A DNA stretch of 64,000 nucleotides from Paraburkholderia bannensis (GCF_014200455.1 NZ_JACHBW010000002.1:434001-498000), one strand, 5' to 3'; positions 35,098 through 43,627 are shown, numbered from the stretch's first letter. Made by a program: numbers and translations. The notes: generated from the letters alone by a model not told the origin.

Positions 35098-35993
35098 CTA
35101 CAGTCAGACACGGATTCGATCCAACGATACTCGAAGTGCCTTTAGACTGCATCCATCCAATTTCGACGATCCGGTCGATAGTATTAGAAACGTCCAAGTT
35201 CCGAACTATACTCAGCTCGATCCGCGAACTGGGTGTTATCGAACCGTTGGCAGTCCATCCGTCGAGAGACCGCGAAGGACACTACGACTTACTCGATGGT
35301 CGAATGCGACTTGAGGCACTGAAACAGCTCGGACATGAAAAGGCTCGCTGCATGGTATCGCTCGACGACGAAGGGTTCACGTTCAATCGCCAGATCACGC
35401 GCATTGCGTCGGTACAGGAACATAGAATGATCCGTGCCGCACTTGCGAAGGGAGCCTCAGAGGAAAGGATCGCGCAAGTCCTCGATATCGATGTGAAGCG
35501 CGTACGTGAGAAAGCCCATTTACTCGACGGGATCGCACCAGAGGCGGCGCGCTTATTGAAGGACAGACAGGTCGTCCCTGCCGTCTTTGCGGTTCTGCGC
35601 AAGATGAAGCCGTTCCGCCAAATCGAAGCGGCAGAAATGATGATTGCAGCGAATAAGTTCACGAAGACATACGCGGAAATGATCCTCGTGACTACACGGT
35701 CTGATGCACTGATCGATAAGGCCAAGCCAAAGAAGCAGGAAGAGGTATCGCCCGAGGATATTTCCCGTATGGAAGCCGAGATGGAGCGCCTCCAGCAGGA
35801 CAGCATGACAGTCGAAGACACCATGGGGGAAACCATGCTGTCTCTGGTCGTGGCTAAAGGGTTCATCACAAGATTGCTTCGAAACGAGAACATCCACGCT
35901 CATCTTCGGCAATACCATGAGGACCTGTTGACCAGCTTGACGACAACCCTCGAATCAATTGCCGCAGACAATCGAGCTTCGGAGCGAGAATAA
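35094..35993 (+). CDS. ParB/RepB C-terminal-domain protein, cassette gene 3
   Basis: 299 residues. The start ATG overlaps the previous stop (ATGA), so translation is coupled. The ParB-like core shows ILSSIRELGVIEPLAVHP and YDLLDGRMRLEALKQLGHE, then an HTH (EERIAQVLDIDVKRVREKA). The RepB-type segment FAVLRKMKPFRQIEAAEMMIAANKFTKTYAE matches the plasmid partition RepB C-terminal family as I recall it. It ends in a long helical tail. Together with the recombinase and the first ParB-like gene it forms a compact three-gene unit. Confidence 0.82.
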   Translation: MTTVRHGFDPTILEVPLDCIHPISTIRSIVLETSKFRTILSSIRELGVIEPLAVHPSRDREGHYDLLDGRMRLEALKQLGHEKARCMVSLDDEGFTFNRQITRIASVQEHRMIRAALAKGASEERIAQVLDIDVKRVREKAHLLDGIAPEAARLLKDRQVVPAVFAVLRKMKPFRQIEAAEMMIAANKFTKTYAEMILVTTRSDALIDKAKPKKQEEVSPEDISRMEAEMERLQQDSMTVEDTMGETMLSLVVAKGFITRLLRNENIHAHLRQYHEDLLTSLTTTLESIAADNRASERE

Positions 35994-36068
35994 CTCAGCG
36001 CGGACACCACAGCGCACGCAGATGGCGCGCGCTGCCCGCCCGTTATCCGAGGAATGGCTCGGTTCAAT

Positions 36069-36272
36069 TCAACGCATCTCAATCCCTAACGATGAAAACA
36101 GTTCCTCGACGGTCATAGGCTCGGACCAGAGGCCACGATCAGCGTTCAGTATCGCGAGTACGGTTTCATCGGAAAGCCCAGTATTGTTCGTCGCTGCGAT
36201 TCGATCAAGCAATTCACGATAACGCCGCATCCGTTCGGCGCTCACGCGTTTGGTGCGTTTCTTAATCTTCAT
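36069..36272 (-). CDS. Small hypothetical protein downstream of tyrosine recombinase
   Basis: 67 residues from ATG 36272, with GGGAGG eight bases upstream. It begins with a Lys/Arg-rich stretch (MKIKKRTKRVSAERMRRYRELLDRIAA), then an acidic half. It could be a small DNA-binding accessory factor. It lies 17 bp after the recombinase gene on the same strand, so the two are probably cotranscribed. Confidence 0.6.
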   Translation of the reverse strand: MKIKKRTKRVSAERMRRYRELLDRIAATNNTGLSDETVLAILNADRGLWSEPMTVEELFSSLGIEMR

Positions 36273-36289
36273 GATGATCACCTCCCGCG

Positions 36290-36883
36290 TTACAAAGCGT
36301 CGGCGCTAATCTGCTTCAACCGCACCGGGTTGTCTTCAACGTAGCGCGCTGTCATCGCAATCGACGCATGTCCCATGAGTGTCGATACGGCCTTGATGTC
36401 TACACCCTTTTCGATCAAGGTCGTCGCGAACGTGCGCCGTCCCGAATGGCTCGATGCACCTTGCAATCGAGCCTTCGAATACATGCGCTGGAACAGCTGC
36501 TGCAAAGTGTTCGGCGTGAACTGCCCGCCCTTCTGCGAACGGAATAGCGGCGCATCGTGATTGAACGCGATGCCATCGATAATGCGACGCTCATCGAGAT
36601 AGTCGCGGATCGCGTCGGCAACTTTCGGGTTCGTAAGGTAGGCGTGACGTTGTTTGTTGCCCTTCGTCATCGAGCCATCAAGATTGATTTCGTCCGGCAG
36701 TTCGCCATCGACACTGAGCACATGGCGGATTCGAAGTGCCGCCATCTCTTTCGCGCGTAGGCCGAGTCCGAACGAGCAATACAGAAGAGCGATGTTTCGT
36801 TTCGCATGGGCTTCTTTCTTCGCTGCGTTGACGACGCGACGGAACTCCGATTCGGTCAACACCTTTGCCTGACCTTCCCGCAC
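36290..36883 (-). CDS. Tyrosine recombinase catalytic domain (no N-terminal arm/core-binding domain)
   Basis: 197 residues from GTG 36883 (GGGGGTGATCT upstream). The catalytic set is visible: Arg43 (GLGLRAKEMAAL), His146 and Arg149 (SSHSGRRTF), His172 (LMGHASIAMTARY) and nucleophile Tyr181. The length covers only the catalytic domain; the N-terminal SAM-like domain of normal integrases is absent. A large palindrome begins 15 bp upstream of the start. It may be an invertase/resolvase-like enzyme or a shortened integrase. Confidence 0.88.
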   Translation of the reverse strand: MREGQAKVLTESEFRRVVNAAKKEAHAKRNIALLYCSFGLGLRAKEMAALRIRHVLSVDGELPDEINLDGSMTKGNKQRHAYLTNPKVADAIRDYLDERRIIDGIAFNHDAPLFRSQKGGQFTPNTLQQLFQRMYSKARLQGASSHSGRRTFATTLIEKGVDIKAVSTLMGHASIAMTARYVEDNPVRLKQISADAL

Positions 36884-36897
36884 AGATCACCCCCGAC

Positions 36898-36938
36898 AAT
36901 GTTTATAAAGTGTTCGAATGTCGAACTTTATAAACATT
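36898..36938. repeat. Long palindrome at the tyrosine recombinase start
   Basis: Outer arms AATGTTTATAAAG (36898-36910) and CTTTATAAACATT (36926-36938) are perfect 13-bp inverted repeats. Inside is GTTCGA-ATG-TCGAAC (36912-36926), so the site is a nearly continuous 41-bp dyad with a two-base asymmetry. Confidence 0.8.
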
Positions 36939-36986
36939 CTATCCAGCCCTTGGGGCCTCGTACACTGGCAGGATGGCTCAGGCGTT

Positions 36987-37022
36987 CGGAATGTTTACCT
37001 TTTGTATTTAGTAAACATTCCG
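36987..37022. repeat. Second palindrome with the same half-site
   Basis: CGGAATGTTTAC (36987-36998) and GTAAACATTCCG (37011-37022) form a perfect 12-bp inverted repeat around a 12-bp AT-rich spacer. It shares AATGTTTA with the first palindrome, centred about 87 bp away. The shape resembles tyrosine recombinase core sites. Confidence 0.75.
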
Positions 37023-37481
37023 CCTGATCGGACAGGCGATATTAGCAAATCGAAGGCCAGCCGCCCAGATCGCCGCCTAGGCCATTCGATTAGGCCCGGC
37101 CAGTTATTCCTATCAGGTCTGCCCGGACGATCCCTAACGCCGCATCCTATAGATGATGATGCAAATGCGATGAAGGCCCCGGGCAACAGGTGGCCAGTTT
37201 CGGCTGATGATTGAAAAAGCTGTCCCAGTGACCAAAGATCTTCAATTTAAGAACGCATCGTTGCGTCTGCATCGAAACTGTCTCCTGTTTCCGTTCGCTT
37301 CGCATGGGCGAAATTAGCAAACAAGTCGCCGTGGTCGTGACCAATGTGCGCCTCCGCACACTTCATTGAAGCAACATCGATCTTCCGCATGCAAATGAAA
37401 TCTAGGTTTCCTAAAGTTCATCGACGGTATGGCGACCATAACAACTCTGGTTAATCATCCGTAACAACGCGGAGCGGTGCC

Positions 37482-37865
37482 ATGAAATACAGACAGTTTT
37501 TGGAGGATGGTTACGGTCAACTTTCAGCGACTCGTCTTGCCTTTCTTGTTTGGGTTCTTGGCTCATTCATCGTAACGGCGCTTATTGCCGCTAAGACGAA
37601 TACGTTCACAATCGATCAGAACGTAATGTACCTGATCGGAATTCTCATGACAGGGAAGGTCGCGCAGAGCTTCAGTGACAACGACGGACCCGGCACTGGC
37701 ACTCCAAAGCAAGTCGATAGCTCTGCTTCTGAAAAGCAAGTTGACCAAGGTGCAGCCACCGGCGCTCGCGCGCTCCCTGCCCCTGCAACGAATACAAATA
37801 TCGGAGCGAAGACAGATCCGGCTGATGCTACAAAGATACGGGAAGAGGAAAAGGAGCCGGGATGA
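37482..37865 (+). CDS. Small membrane protein with hydrophilic tail
   Basis: 127 residues. Two hydrophobic segments (LAFLVWVLGSFIVTALIAAK and VMYLIGILMTGKVAQSF) lie in the first 60 residues, followed by a polar, probably disordered tail (PGTGTPKQVDSS...EEEKEPG). The layout resembles two-helix phage holins, but no lysis genes accompany it. Function unknown. Confidence 0.6.
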   Translation: MKYRQFLEDGYGQLSATRLAFLVWVLGSFIVTALIAAKTNTFTIDQNVMYLIGILMTGKVAQSFSDNDGPGTGTPKQVDSSASEKQVDQGAATGARALPAPATNTNIGAKTDPADATKIREEEKEPG

Positions 37866-37931
37866 CCGGATGGAGGACGATATAGGGAGTTGGGCTAAAA
37901 CTCAACAGAAATTTGCGACTAGGAGACAAAC

Positions 37932-38333
37932 ATGGCAGCTGGAGACGCGAAGCTGGTACGCGCATCAATCACTTTTTTCACCCACAACGACAATAAAGAC
38001 CACGATACCGTGCTGAATGTGCTGGTGAAAAACAAAGTGAGCATGTTTCTAAGTGAAGATCTCGCAAAGGGGGAAAATCTCGGCGGCGATCAGGAGTTCA
38101 GTGATCCTTCCACACATCAGTTCGATCTATCGCTGCTTTCAACCACCACCACCATTGCGGACTTGAACGTCCCCGTCGTGAATATTCACATCCAGCCTAA
38201 CGGACACGACCGGTGGATTTTCGACTACACGTTGGCGCTCGCCTTCGACAACGGAAAAACGTTTTCATCATCAGAAAGCGGAATCGTCCTTGATCAGGAC
38301 AATCGTGACCACACCGGAGTATTCCAAGGTTGA
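37932..38333 (+). CDS. Hypothetical beta-rich protein
   Basis: 133 residues. The sequence alternates short beta-like strands, with LVRASITFFTHNDNKDHDTVLNVLVKNK, LGGDQEFSDPSTHQFDLSL and RWIFDYTLALAFDNGKTF as its clearest segments. It looks like a small jelly-roll or lectin-like domain, but I recognise no family. It lacks a signal peptide. A large hairpin and the left repeat pair lie immediately downstream. Confidence 0.6.
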   Translation: MAAGDAKLVRASITFFTHNDNKDHDTVLNVLVKNKVSMFLSEDLAKGENLGGDQEFSDPSTHQFDLSLLSTTTTIADLNVPVVNIHIQPNGHDRWIFDYTLALAFDNGKTFSSSESGIVLDQDNRDHTGVFQG

Positions 38334-38371
38334 TTCTCGGCGACCCGAACGGCGGAGACGGCTCAATGGGG

Positions 38372-38422
38372 GTCTAGTGCTGCGCATGCCATTCGTTATA
38401 AGAATGGCTGCGCGGTCTAGAC
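38372..38422. repeat. Large imperfect hairpin left of the repeat pair
   Basis: GTCTAG...CTAGAC, TGCGCA...TGCGC and GCCATTC-GTTATAA-GAATGGC pair in order, giving a stem of about 20 bp with a few mismatches. CGTTTT follows shortly after. It may be a terminator for the 37932 gene or part of a replication/recombination site. Confidence 0.6.
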
Positions 38423-38483
38423 AGCCCGTTTTCATGCGATCAGCCCGTCGCCTCCTCGTCCGTGCGGCGGCCCGGCAGCCTTC

Positions 38484-38536
38484 GGTGTCAACTCACGTCC
38501 ACGATAGCTTTACACACACAGATGGGAGTTGACACC
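38484..38536. repeat. 53-bp repeat, copy 1 (left pair)
   Basis: Begins GGTGTCAACTC and ends GAGTTGACACC. With flanking bases the ends are a perfect 13-bp inverted repeat (38482-38494 and 38526-38538). A 22-bp core (38498-38519) is identical to copy 2. Confidence 0.85.
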
Positions 38537-38578
38537 GACTCGTCCCGGCGCAGGATTTCCCTCAGCAGGCCACCTCGC

Positions 38579-38631
38579 GGTGTCAACTCCCATCCACGAT
38601 AGCTTTACACACACCGAATGCAGTTAGCACC
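38579..38631. repeat. 53-bp repeat, copy 2 (left pair)
   Basis: Starts 95 bp after copy 1. Left end GGTGTCAACTCCCATC is the exact complement of the right end of copy 1. The right end reads GTTAGCACC. The stop codon and last codons of the minus-strand 38605 gene lie inside this copy. Confidence 0.85.
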
Positions 38632-39021
38632 ACCGGTCAGTGGTAAGCCAGCTATATCCTGCTGTCCTGCCTCTATCTGCTCGGCAATTCGTTTAAGCCT
38701 CGCTTCTTCTTCGATTGCCCTTCGCTTCCGTTCGTTCGCCAGTTCGTCCAGTTCCTTGAGCGAAATCCTTTTCGTAGGAATTTTGAAGTCCAGACGTTTA
38801 TACGGCTCGATCTTCAGATCGATGGATAGGATGACAGAGCCATTGAGATCGTTGCCGTCGAACTCCTTTGCACGAGTCTCCATATCGATTGCCTTCGCCA
38901 AGCCGTCGATGAATTTGCGCGTAATTTCCTTGATCGGCTCGCTCCGATTCGAACCGGTAGAACTTGCAACACGAATAAGCTGCAAATCTTCCCACGACAC
39001 ACGGCCCAATTTCACTTCCAT
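38605..39021 (-). CDS. Hypothetical protein coupled to the replication gene
   Basis: 138 residues from ATG 39021, which overlaps the replication-protein stop by 10 bp, indicating translational coupling. An N-terminal half with LGRVSWEDLQLIRVASSTGS and a helical, charged C-terminal half (LDELANERKRRAIEEEARLKRIAEQIEAGQ) are visible. The last codons lie in repeat copy 2 and encode NCIRCV. No family recognised. A longer start at 39162 would overlap the upstream gene by 150 bp and was not chosen. Confidence 0.62.
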   Translation of the reverse strand: MEVKLGRVSWEDLQLIRVASSTGSNRSEPIKEITRKFIDGLAKAIDMETRAKEFDGNDLNGSVILSIDLKIEPYKRLDFKIPTKRISLKELDELANERKRRAIEEEARLKRIAEQIEAGQQDIAGLPLTGGANCIRCV

Positions 39022-41999
39022 AGCGACTCCATGACCTTGGGATGCAATCCCTTTGCTTTCGTGCGACGTGCTTTCTCGCTCGGCGTAAGAATTTCGATAT
39101 CCGGTACTACGCCGACCTCGGTTCTCATACGGCGATCGATGATGGTCTTGATCCGAGTCCAACTGGTTTCCTCAAGCCTGTAGAAGTAGCCAGTGTCCTC
39201 ACCCTTCTTGTTGCGACGCTCTGCTTTGCCGAAGGACAGACCTACGAGATCGACGAGGTCGTCCAACTGGCTCTTCGCCTTGTTGGCGACATCGCCACGC
39301 ACGCTAATGTCGAAGAGCGCTTCGAGCTTCCCCGAAAGCTCTTTGCATTGCTGCGCAAATGCACCCAAGGACTTCTGAGACACAGCGACATCGAATCGGA
39401 ATGCGCCGTGATCGTCTACGATGCCCGCCGCGTTGAACAGCTTGAGCAGCACGTACTGCTTTGCCGAACTGCGCTCAGTATCAGACGCGAAGTAGTCCCG
39501 TTTGTGATCCCACTCGGTACGCTCACGAAGGTGATCACGAGGCGAAAGATATACCTCCATCAAACGAACCTTTTTGCGATACCGGCCACCATCATCCAGA
39601 ATTGCCAGATCGGGCGTAATCTCTTCGCGATAAAACATTTCAAGCGCCTTCCGCTGCATCGCCAATTCCTCATCCGGCGACAATTGCACGCCCTCATCCT
39701 TGCGCTCGCGAAAGCGCTCAAAGGTGTCTGCCGACATGGGTGTGACGTCGCACAACGAATCGATGTAATCGGCCTTTACCGCATCGCGTGCCTTGTCCAG
39801 GATGACACTCCCAGACTTCCGAAGATCGATGTCAGTGGCAACCGGAATGATTTCCCATCCGTTACGTTGGCGCAGTTCGATGAAGTTCGCCTTTAATCGA
39901 TTCTTCGACGCACGCGCAACTGATTTGACGTTCGCGTACATCTCAAGATATCGCTCGTCCACTTCGAACGTACCGTCAGCTTTATACCCGGTGAACAGTT
40001 CGTCAAGCTCCTCGCTGTCTCGCACCTCTTCACGAATCACGCCGGGGTCAGTTTCGAACGCGAAGCGTTCGGGCGTGACCCAGACGCGAATCTCTTTCGG
40101 CTTACGCACGCGAGACAACTGCTGGTCCATGTCGAAGTGCGTATTGATGCGCGCACCGAAGAATCCGAACACGGTATCGATATGGCTGTCGCCGTCCTTG
40201 AACGTGATATCGATGCCGGTCCCCATTGTCGGCGACGCAATCGTCACGTCATACTCCAAGATAGCGGTATCGATCTCCCTGACGAAAGCGGCGACTTCCT
40301 GAGTTTTGACCGTCTTCGACGTGACCAGCATGACCTTTTTCGTATCACCGAACTTGTCCCGCAGCATCCGCGCCAGTTGATCGGCACGCCCCCGCGAATT
40401 GGTCGCAACGTAATAACGGCCACCACGCTCGACGGCATCCACCATTTCCTGAGACAAATGCTTGTCATCGTCGTACACATAGACAGGACACACGCTGTCC
40501 TTGTACGTGTTCACATAGAAACGGTAGTCGGGGTCATTCCTGACCGTGTCGCAGATCGTGTTGACCGTAATCGGACCAAGATCGGCGTCGGATACGATTA
40601 CCGAGTCGGCCTTGCCGAGATAGAACAGAAACGATTCGAAACACTTGCGGCGCTTGCGTGCCAACGTCTCACCGGTCAAGTGCGAAATAACTTGCTCGGC
40701 CTCATCGATGATTACGACCTCGTAACGATGCTCGGCAGGTTTCAACAAACGGCCCATGCTGTCGAGACAAATCGCGTAATAGCTGGTCGGACGATTATTG
40801 CGTTGACGCTCGCCGTCGAAATAGTAGTAGCAGGTCAGCCCGAGACGATCAGCCAAGCTACGCAGCAGCGTTTGCCGATGGCCGATCAAGAGCACGGTCT
40901 TTCCTTCGACGCGGCACTGCTTCACCACGTCTTCGAGCCATTTCGATTTGCCGGTTCCCTTCGGGCTTCGCAAAAACGTTACGCCGCGCTCAAACTGCAT
41001 GTTTGCGTCAGACACGTATTGCTTCGAAAAAACAAAGTGTCGCCGCACATCTACGCTCGGATCTGCCGGTTCACCATCCTCGATGCGTCGTTCTTCATCG
41101 TTCAAAAAGAAAGGATCTTCGGAGACCCGCAAGTCCCGAATGATCTTCTCCGCAAGGTAGAAGTCGAATTTTTCGTGCTTCTTCCATTGCGTCGGCGCAG
41201 GCCAGAACGAATCCTTGCACGCATGGCAATAGACGCCGTTGATGCCGTTCCGGTTCGTGATCACCACTGCACTGGGACGACGGTCGCGATGGTTCGGATT
41301 CGGGCATCTCACGCTCAGCTTGGCATAGGCATCCTTGAGCGGGACATCGCTGCCGTTTGCCGTAGTCACCATCTGATCGACCGCGAGAGCAATTGTGGAT
41401 CGCTGCGCCGTAGCTTTAGCGCCCGAACTCCGCTTGTCACCACTCGATTCCGAAACGCGCTGAGCTTTACCGAACTCGATCAATGCTGCCAGGCGATCAT
41501 TCGGCATTACCTTGCCGATCACAACCGGATTCGAGCCCTTCGAGCCGAAGAACATGCGGCAAGCATCCGTACATGCCGCGTCGCCGCCAAACATCCTGAC
41601 GACACCGGTATACGCGGCACGCATTTCGAACTTGTCGGTGATGGTGTGCGCCAGCTGAAATACGATGCGCGCGCGGTGATCCGCTTCCGTATGGCTCGGC
41701 GTCGGATAGACGACGCAAGCGTTCTCCATGACGAAAGGATCGCTCAGAATTTCTTCCAAGCGCCAGCCGTTGTCGATATCGACCGCCAAAAGATTCGTTC
41801 CGAGGAAATGCTTCTCGTCACGCCAGCCGTCATGCTGGGCGCAAAATGCGTGGCCTTGATTGATGTGATCGGCGAACTCTTCCGGAGTCAGTTCGACGTT
41901 TTCGAAACTGGATGCCGCGATTTTCCAGAGCGGAGACTTTTCGCCTTCGATTTTATTGATGACGTGCGGGTTCACCGCAGTTATTACTTTATCTGCCAT
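39012..41999 (-). CDS. Primase-helicase replication protein (PrimPol-like, zinc motif, SF2-type helicase)
   Basis: 995 residues from ATG 41999. The N-terminal archaeo-eukaryotic-primase-like part has the hhDhD motif LLAVDIDNG (Asp74, Asp76) and SHTEADHRARIVF (102-114). A Zn motif, CPNPNH...CHACK (Cys232, His237, Cys258, Cys261), resembles CHC2-type primase fingers. The helicase has Walker A SPKGTGKS (345-352) and Walker B VIIDEAEQ with DEAE (432-435), plus later SF2-like motifs (TSKTVKTQEV, ASPTMGTGIDI, QQLSRVRKPK). The pattern recalls origin-binding CyRepA1-type plasmid replication proteins. It probably drives autonomous replication of the excised element. Confidence 0.8.
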   Translation of the reverse strand: MADKVITAVNPHVINKIEGEKSPLWKIAASSFENVELTPEEFADHINQGHAFCAQHDGWRDEKHFLGTNLLAVDIDNGWRLEEILSDPFVMENACVVYPTPSHTEADHRARIVFQLAHTITDKFEMRAAYTGVVRMFGGDAACTDACRMFFGSKGSNPVVIGKVMPNDRLAALIEFGKAQRVSESSGDKRSSGAKATAQRSTIALAVDQMVTTANGSDVPLKDAYAKLSVRCPNPNHRDRRPSAVVITNRNGINGVYCHACKDSFWPAPTQWKKHEKFDFYLAEKIIRDLRVSEDPFFLNDEERRIEDGEPADPSVDVRRHFVFSKQYVSDANMQFERGVTFLRSPKGTGKSKWLEDVVKQCRVEGKTVLLIGHRQTLLRSLADRLGLTCYYYFDGERQRNNRPTSYYAICLDSMGRLLKPAEHRYEVVIIDEAEQVISHLTGETLARKRRKCFESFLFYLGKADSVIVSDADLGPITVNTICDTVRNDPDYRFYVNTYKDSVCPVYVYDDDKHLSQEMVDAVERGGRYYVATNSRGRADQLARMLRDKFGDTKKVMLVTSKTVKTQEVAAFVREIDTAILEYDVTIASPTMGTGIDITFKDGDSHIDTVFGFFGARINTHFDMDQQLSRVRKPKEIRVWVTPERFAFETDPGVIREEVRDSEELDELFTGYKADGTFEVDERYLEMYANVKSVARASKNRLKANFIELRQRNGWEIIPVATDIDLRKSGSVILDKARDAVKADYIDSLCDVTPMSADTFERFRERKDEGVQLSPDEELAMQRKALEMFYREEITPDLAILDDGGRYRKKVRLMEVYLSPRDHLRERTEWDHKRDYFASDTERSSAKQYVLLKLFNAAGIVDDHGAFRFDVAVSQKSLGAFAQQCKELSGKLEALFDISVRGDVANKAKSQLDDLVDLVGLSFGKAERRNKKGEDTGYFYRLEETSWTRIKTIIDRRMRTEVGVVPDIEILTPSEKARRTKAKGLHPKVMESLWK

Positions 42000-42175
42000 T
42001 GTATTTCCTGTCTGATTGACGGAATCGTGGCGGGACGATTCCGCTTCGCTATGTGGTGAGGTCGAGTTACCAGATCGACCGTCGCGAAGGTCAGCAGGAG
42101 GCCGTCATTTCATTGGTAACGGCGCGAAGCGGTGACGACCGCCCTGCTGGCTTGCGACAGGTCTATTTATTGTGG

Positions 42176-42769
42176 TTATGCGGCGATCCCGCCGATAGCA
42201 GCCCACTGGGCAAGTTGGCATTCGTACTGCTGGGAGGACAGATCAGTCAAACGAGGCAGACGCTTACGATTCTCCTGCTCGTCATCGAAGTCCCACGATT
42301 GGGTCTGCGGCTTGCGCTCGAACAACTGACCGTCGATGTGCAGTTCGAACACCTCGCCGCGCTTGTATCCATACAGATAGTCGTAAGCTTCTTCTACGCT
42401 CAATCCGGTCTTTTTCATGTACGCATCGGGAGCAGCATGTCCAAACGATTCGTTTCGGATATCCCCTTGTCCCCACAGGCAAACCAAATCATCCGGGTTC
42501 TTCAGAGCGAGTTCATAGACCGCACGACCTTTCGAAATCAATCCACGACGAAAGTATTCGAATCCATCGTCGCTACAGCCTCCATTCAGAAGATACGCCG
42601 CGCACCACATCGTCTCGCTGTACGCATACGCTTCCAACCGACAGAAGACGTAAAAAAACTCTGCAATATCTTCCGGCGACAGTTCGGAGAGGAGATCTTC
42701 AAGAGCCACCTCGGGATTCACGAAATCCTTGCACTGATCAACAATTTCCCAAAATTTATCAATGTTCAT
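42176..42769 (-). CDS. DUF4240 domain protein
   Basis: 197 residues from ATG 42769 (CAGGAG upstream). The opening NIDKFWEIVDQCKD, then MWCAAYLLNGGCSDDGFEYFRRGLISKGRAVYELALKNPDDL, is the DUF4240 signature as I recall it. The C-terminus is Gln/Asp-rich. Function unknown. It lies 176 bp upstream of the replication gene on the same strand. Confidence 0.8.
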   Translation of the reverse strand: MNIDKFWEIVDQCKDFVNPEVALEDLLSELSPEDIAEFFYVFCRLEAYAYSETMWCAAYLLNGGCSDDGFEYFRRGLISKGRAVYELALKNPDDLVCLWGQGDIRNESFGHAAPDAYMKKTGLSVEEAYDYLYGYKRGEVFELHIDGQLFERKPQTQSWDFDDEQENRKRLPRLTDLSSQQYECQLAQWAAIGGIAA

Positions 42770-42853
42770 ACTCACTCCTGTATTAATTTATATTCGGTGT
42801 ACTAAGCGACTGTCGCTCATGCACACCGATTCGTTGCGTCTTATCGACGTGGT

Positions 42854-43627
42854 TTAGTTGAGATTCGAAACGAGAGCTGCGACGGGCACGTTCGAAGCGG
42901 CGTGCGCTACATCGACTACGGCCACGCTCGCTACGGTCATCGACGCGCCGCTCTCGGACTCCGGACGCTCGATGCTTTCCCTCACTTCCGGTGCGCCATT
43001 CGACGCCACTACCGTTTCGTTCGAAGCCGGATTCTTGGCTGCAACGAAATCGTCATGCGCTTTCGATTTGTTCTTCGTCGCGGCTTTGGCTGCATCTTCG
43101 GCGGCTTTCTTGGCAGTCCACTCCGGATTCTCATAGCGCGGATCGTTCTTCGTTTCCGGAGTCAGCCAACCCGGTAGGCCACCTTTGCCCGAATGCTTTT
43201 TGCCCGACACGGGATCGCGATAGCGGGGAATCGAAGGTGCCTTAGCCTTCTTCGGCTGCGGTGCGAAGCCCAGTTGCTCGGGCGTGATGTTCAGTGCATC
43301 GATCCACGCCTTGATTTGCGGAATGGCGATTTCCTGCTCTTTCTGGAGATTTCTTTCACGTTGCTTTCGAACCTGCTCTTTCATCTGTTCGATGCGGGCG
43401 ACTTCGGCATCGAACTGAGCGAGTTGGACGTCGAACTGCTGGAAATTGTCCGAAAATAGCGATTTGACGCCTGCCGCTGCCTGCGTTGCGGGTACAACCA
43501 CCCCGGCTTCGCTCGGTGCGAATCCGACTGCGGTTTGCTGGTGGTCGACGTTCGCGGACTGCGAAGCCGCTTCGAGTGCGGCGGGCGTTGCGACGATTTC
43601 GGCGTCGAGCTGTTGGTAAGTCTGCAT
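42854..43627 (-). CDS. H-NS-family nucleoid protein
   Basis: 257 residues. A coiled-coil oligomerisation segment (about 60-105, QFDVQLAQFDAEVARIEQMKEQVRKQRERN) precedes the C-terminal H-NS DNA-binding motif IPRYRDPVSGKKHSGKGGLPGWL (about 133-155), close to the YRDP-GxxWSGRGRxPxWL pattern of H-NS/Bv3F. N- and C-terminal extensions are Ala-rich and probably flexible. It is a likely silencer of AT-rich genes on this island or the host. Confidence 0.82.
   Translation of the reverse strand: MQTYQQLDAEIVATPAALEAASQSANVDHQQTAVGFAPSEAGVVVPATQAAAGVKSLFSDNFQQFDVQLAQFDAEVARIEQMKEQVRKQRERNLQKEQEIAIPQIKAWIDALNITPEQLGFAPQPKKAKAPSIPRYRDPVSGKKHSGKGGLPGWLTPETKNDPRYENPEWTAKKAAEDAAKAATKNKSKAHDDFVAAKNPASNETVVASNGAPEVRESIERPESESGASMTVASVAVVDVAHAASNVPVAALVSNLN

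Larger units (their letters stand above)
36884..37481. other. Non-coding region upstream of the tyrosine recombinase, with two long palindromes
   Basis: 598 bp without a convincing gene. The left part holds two inverted repeats sharing AATGTTTA halves (36898-36938 and 36987-37022). The remaining 450 bp to the 37482 gene show no clear promoter and only weak local hairpins such as one near 37079-37097. Confidence 0.6.

Noticed and set aside
37482..37865. Holin
   Set aside because: The two-helix layout fits, but no endolysin or spanin is nearby, so only membrane protein is claimed.
40137..42059. 640-residue open frame antisense to the replication gene
   Set aside because: No start signal or recognisable motif, and it is complementary to conserved helicase motifs.
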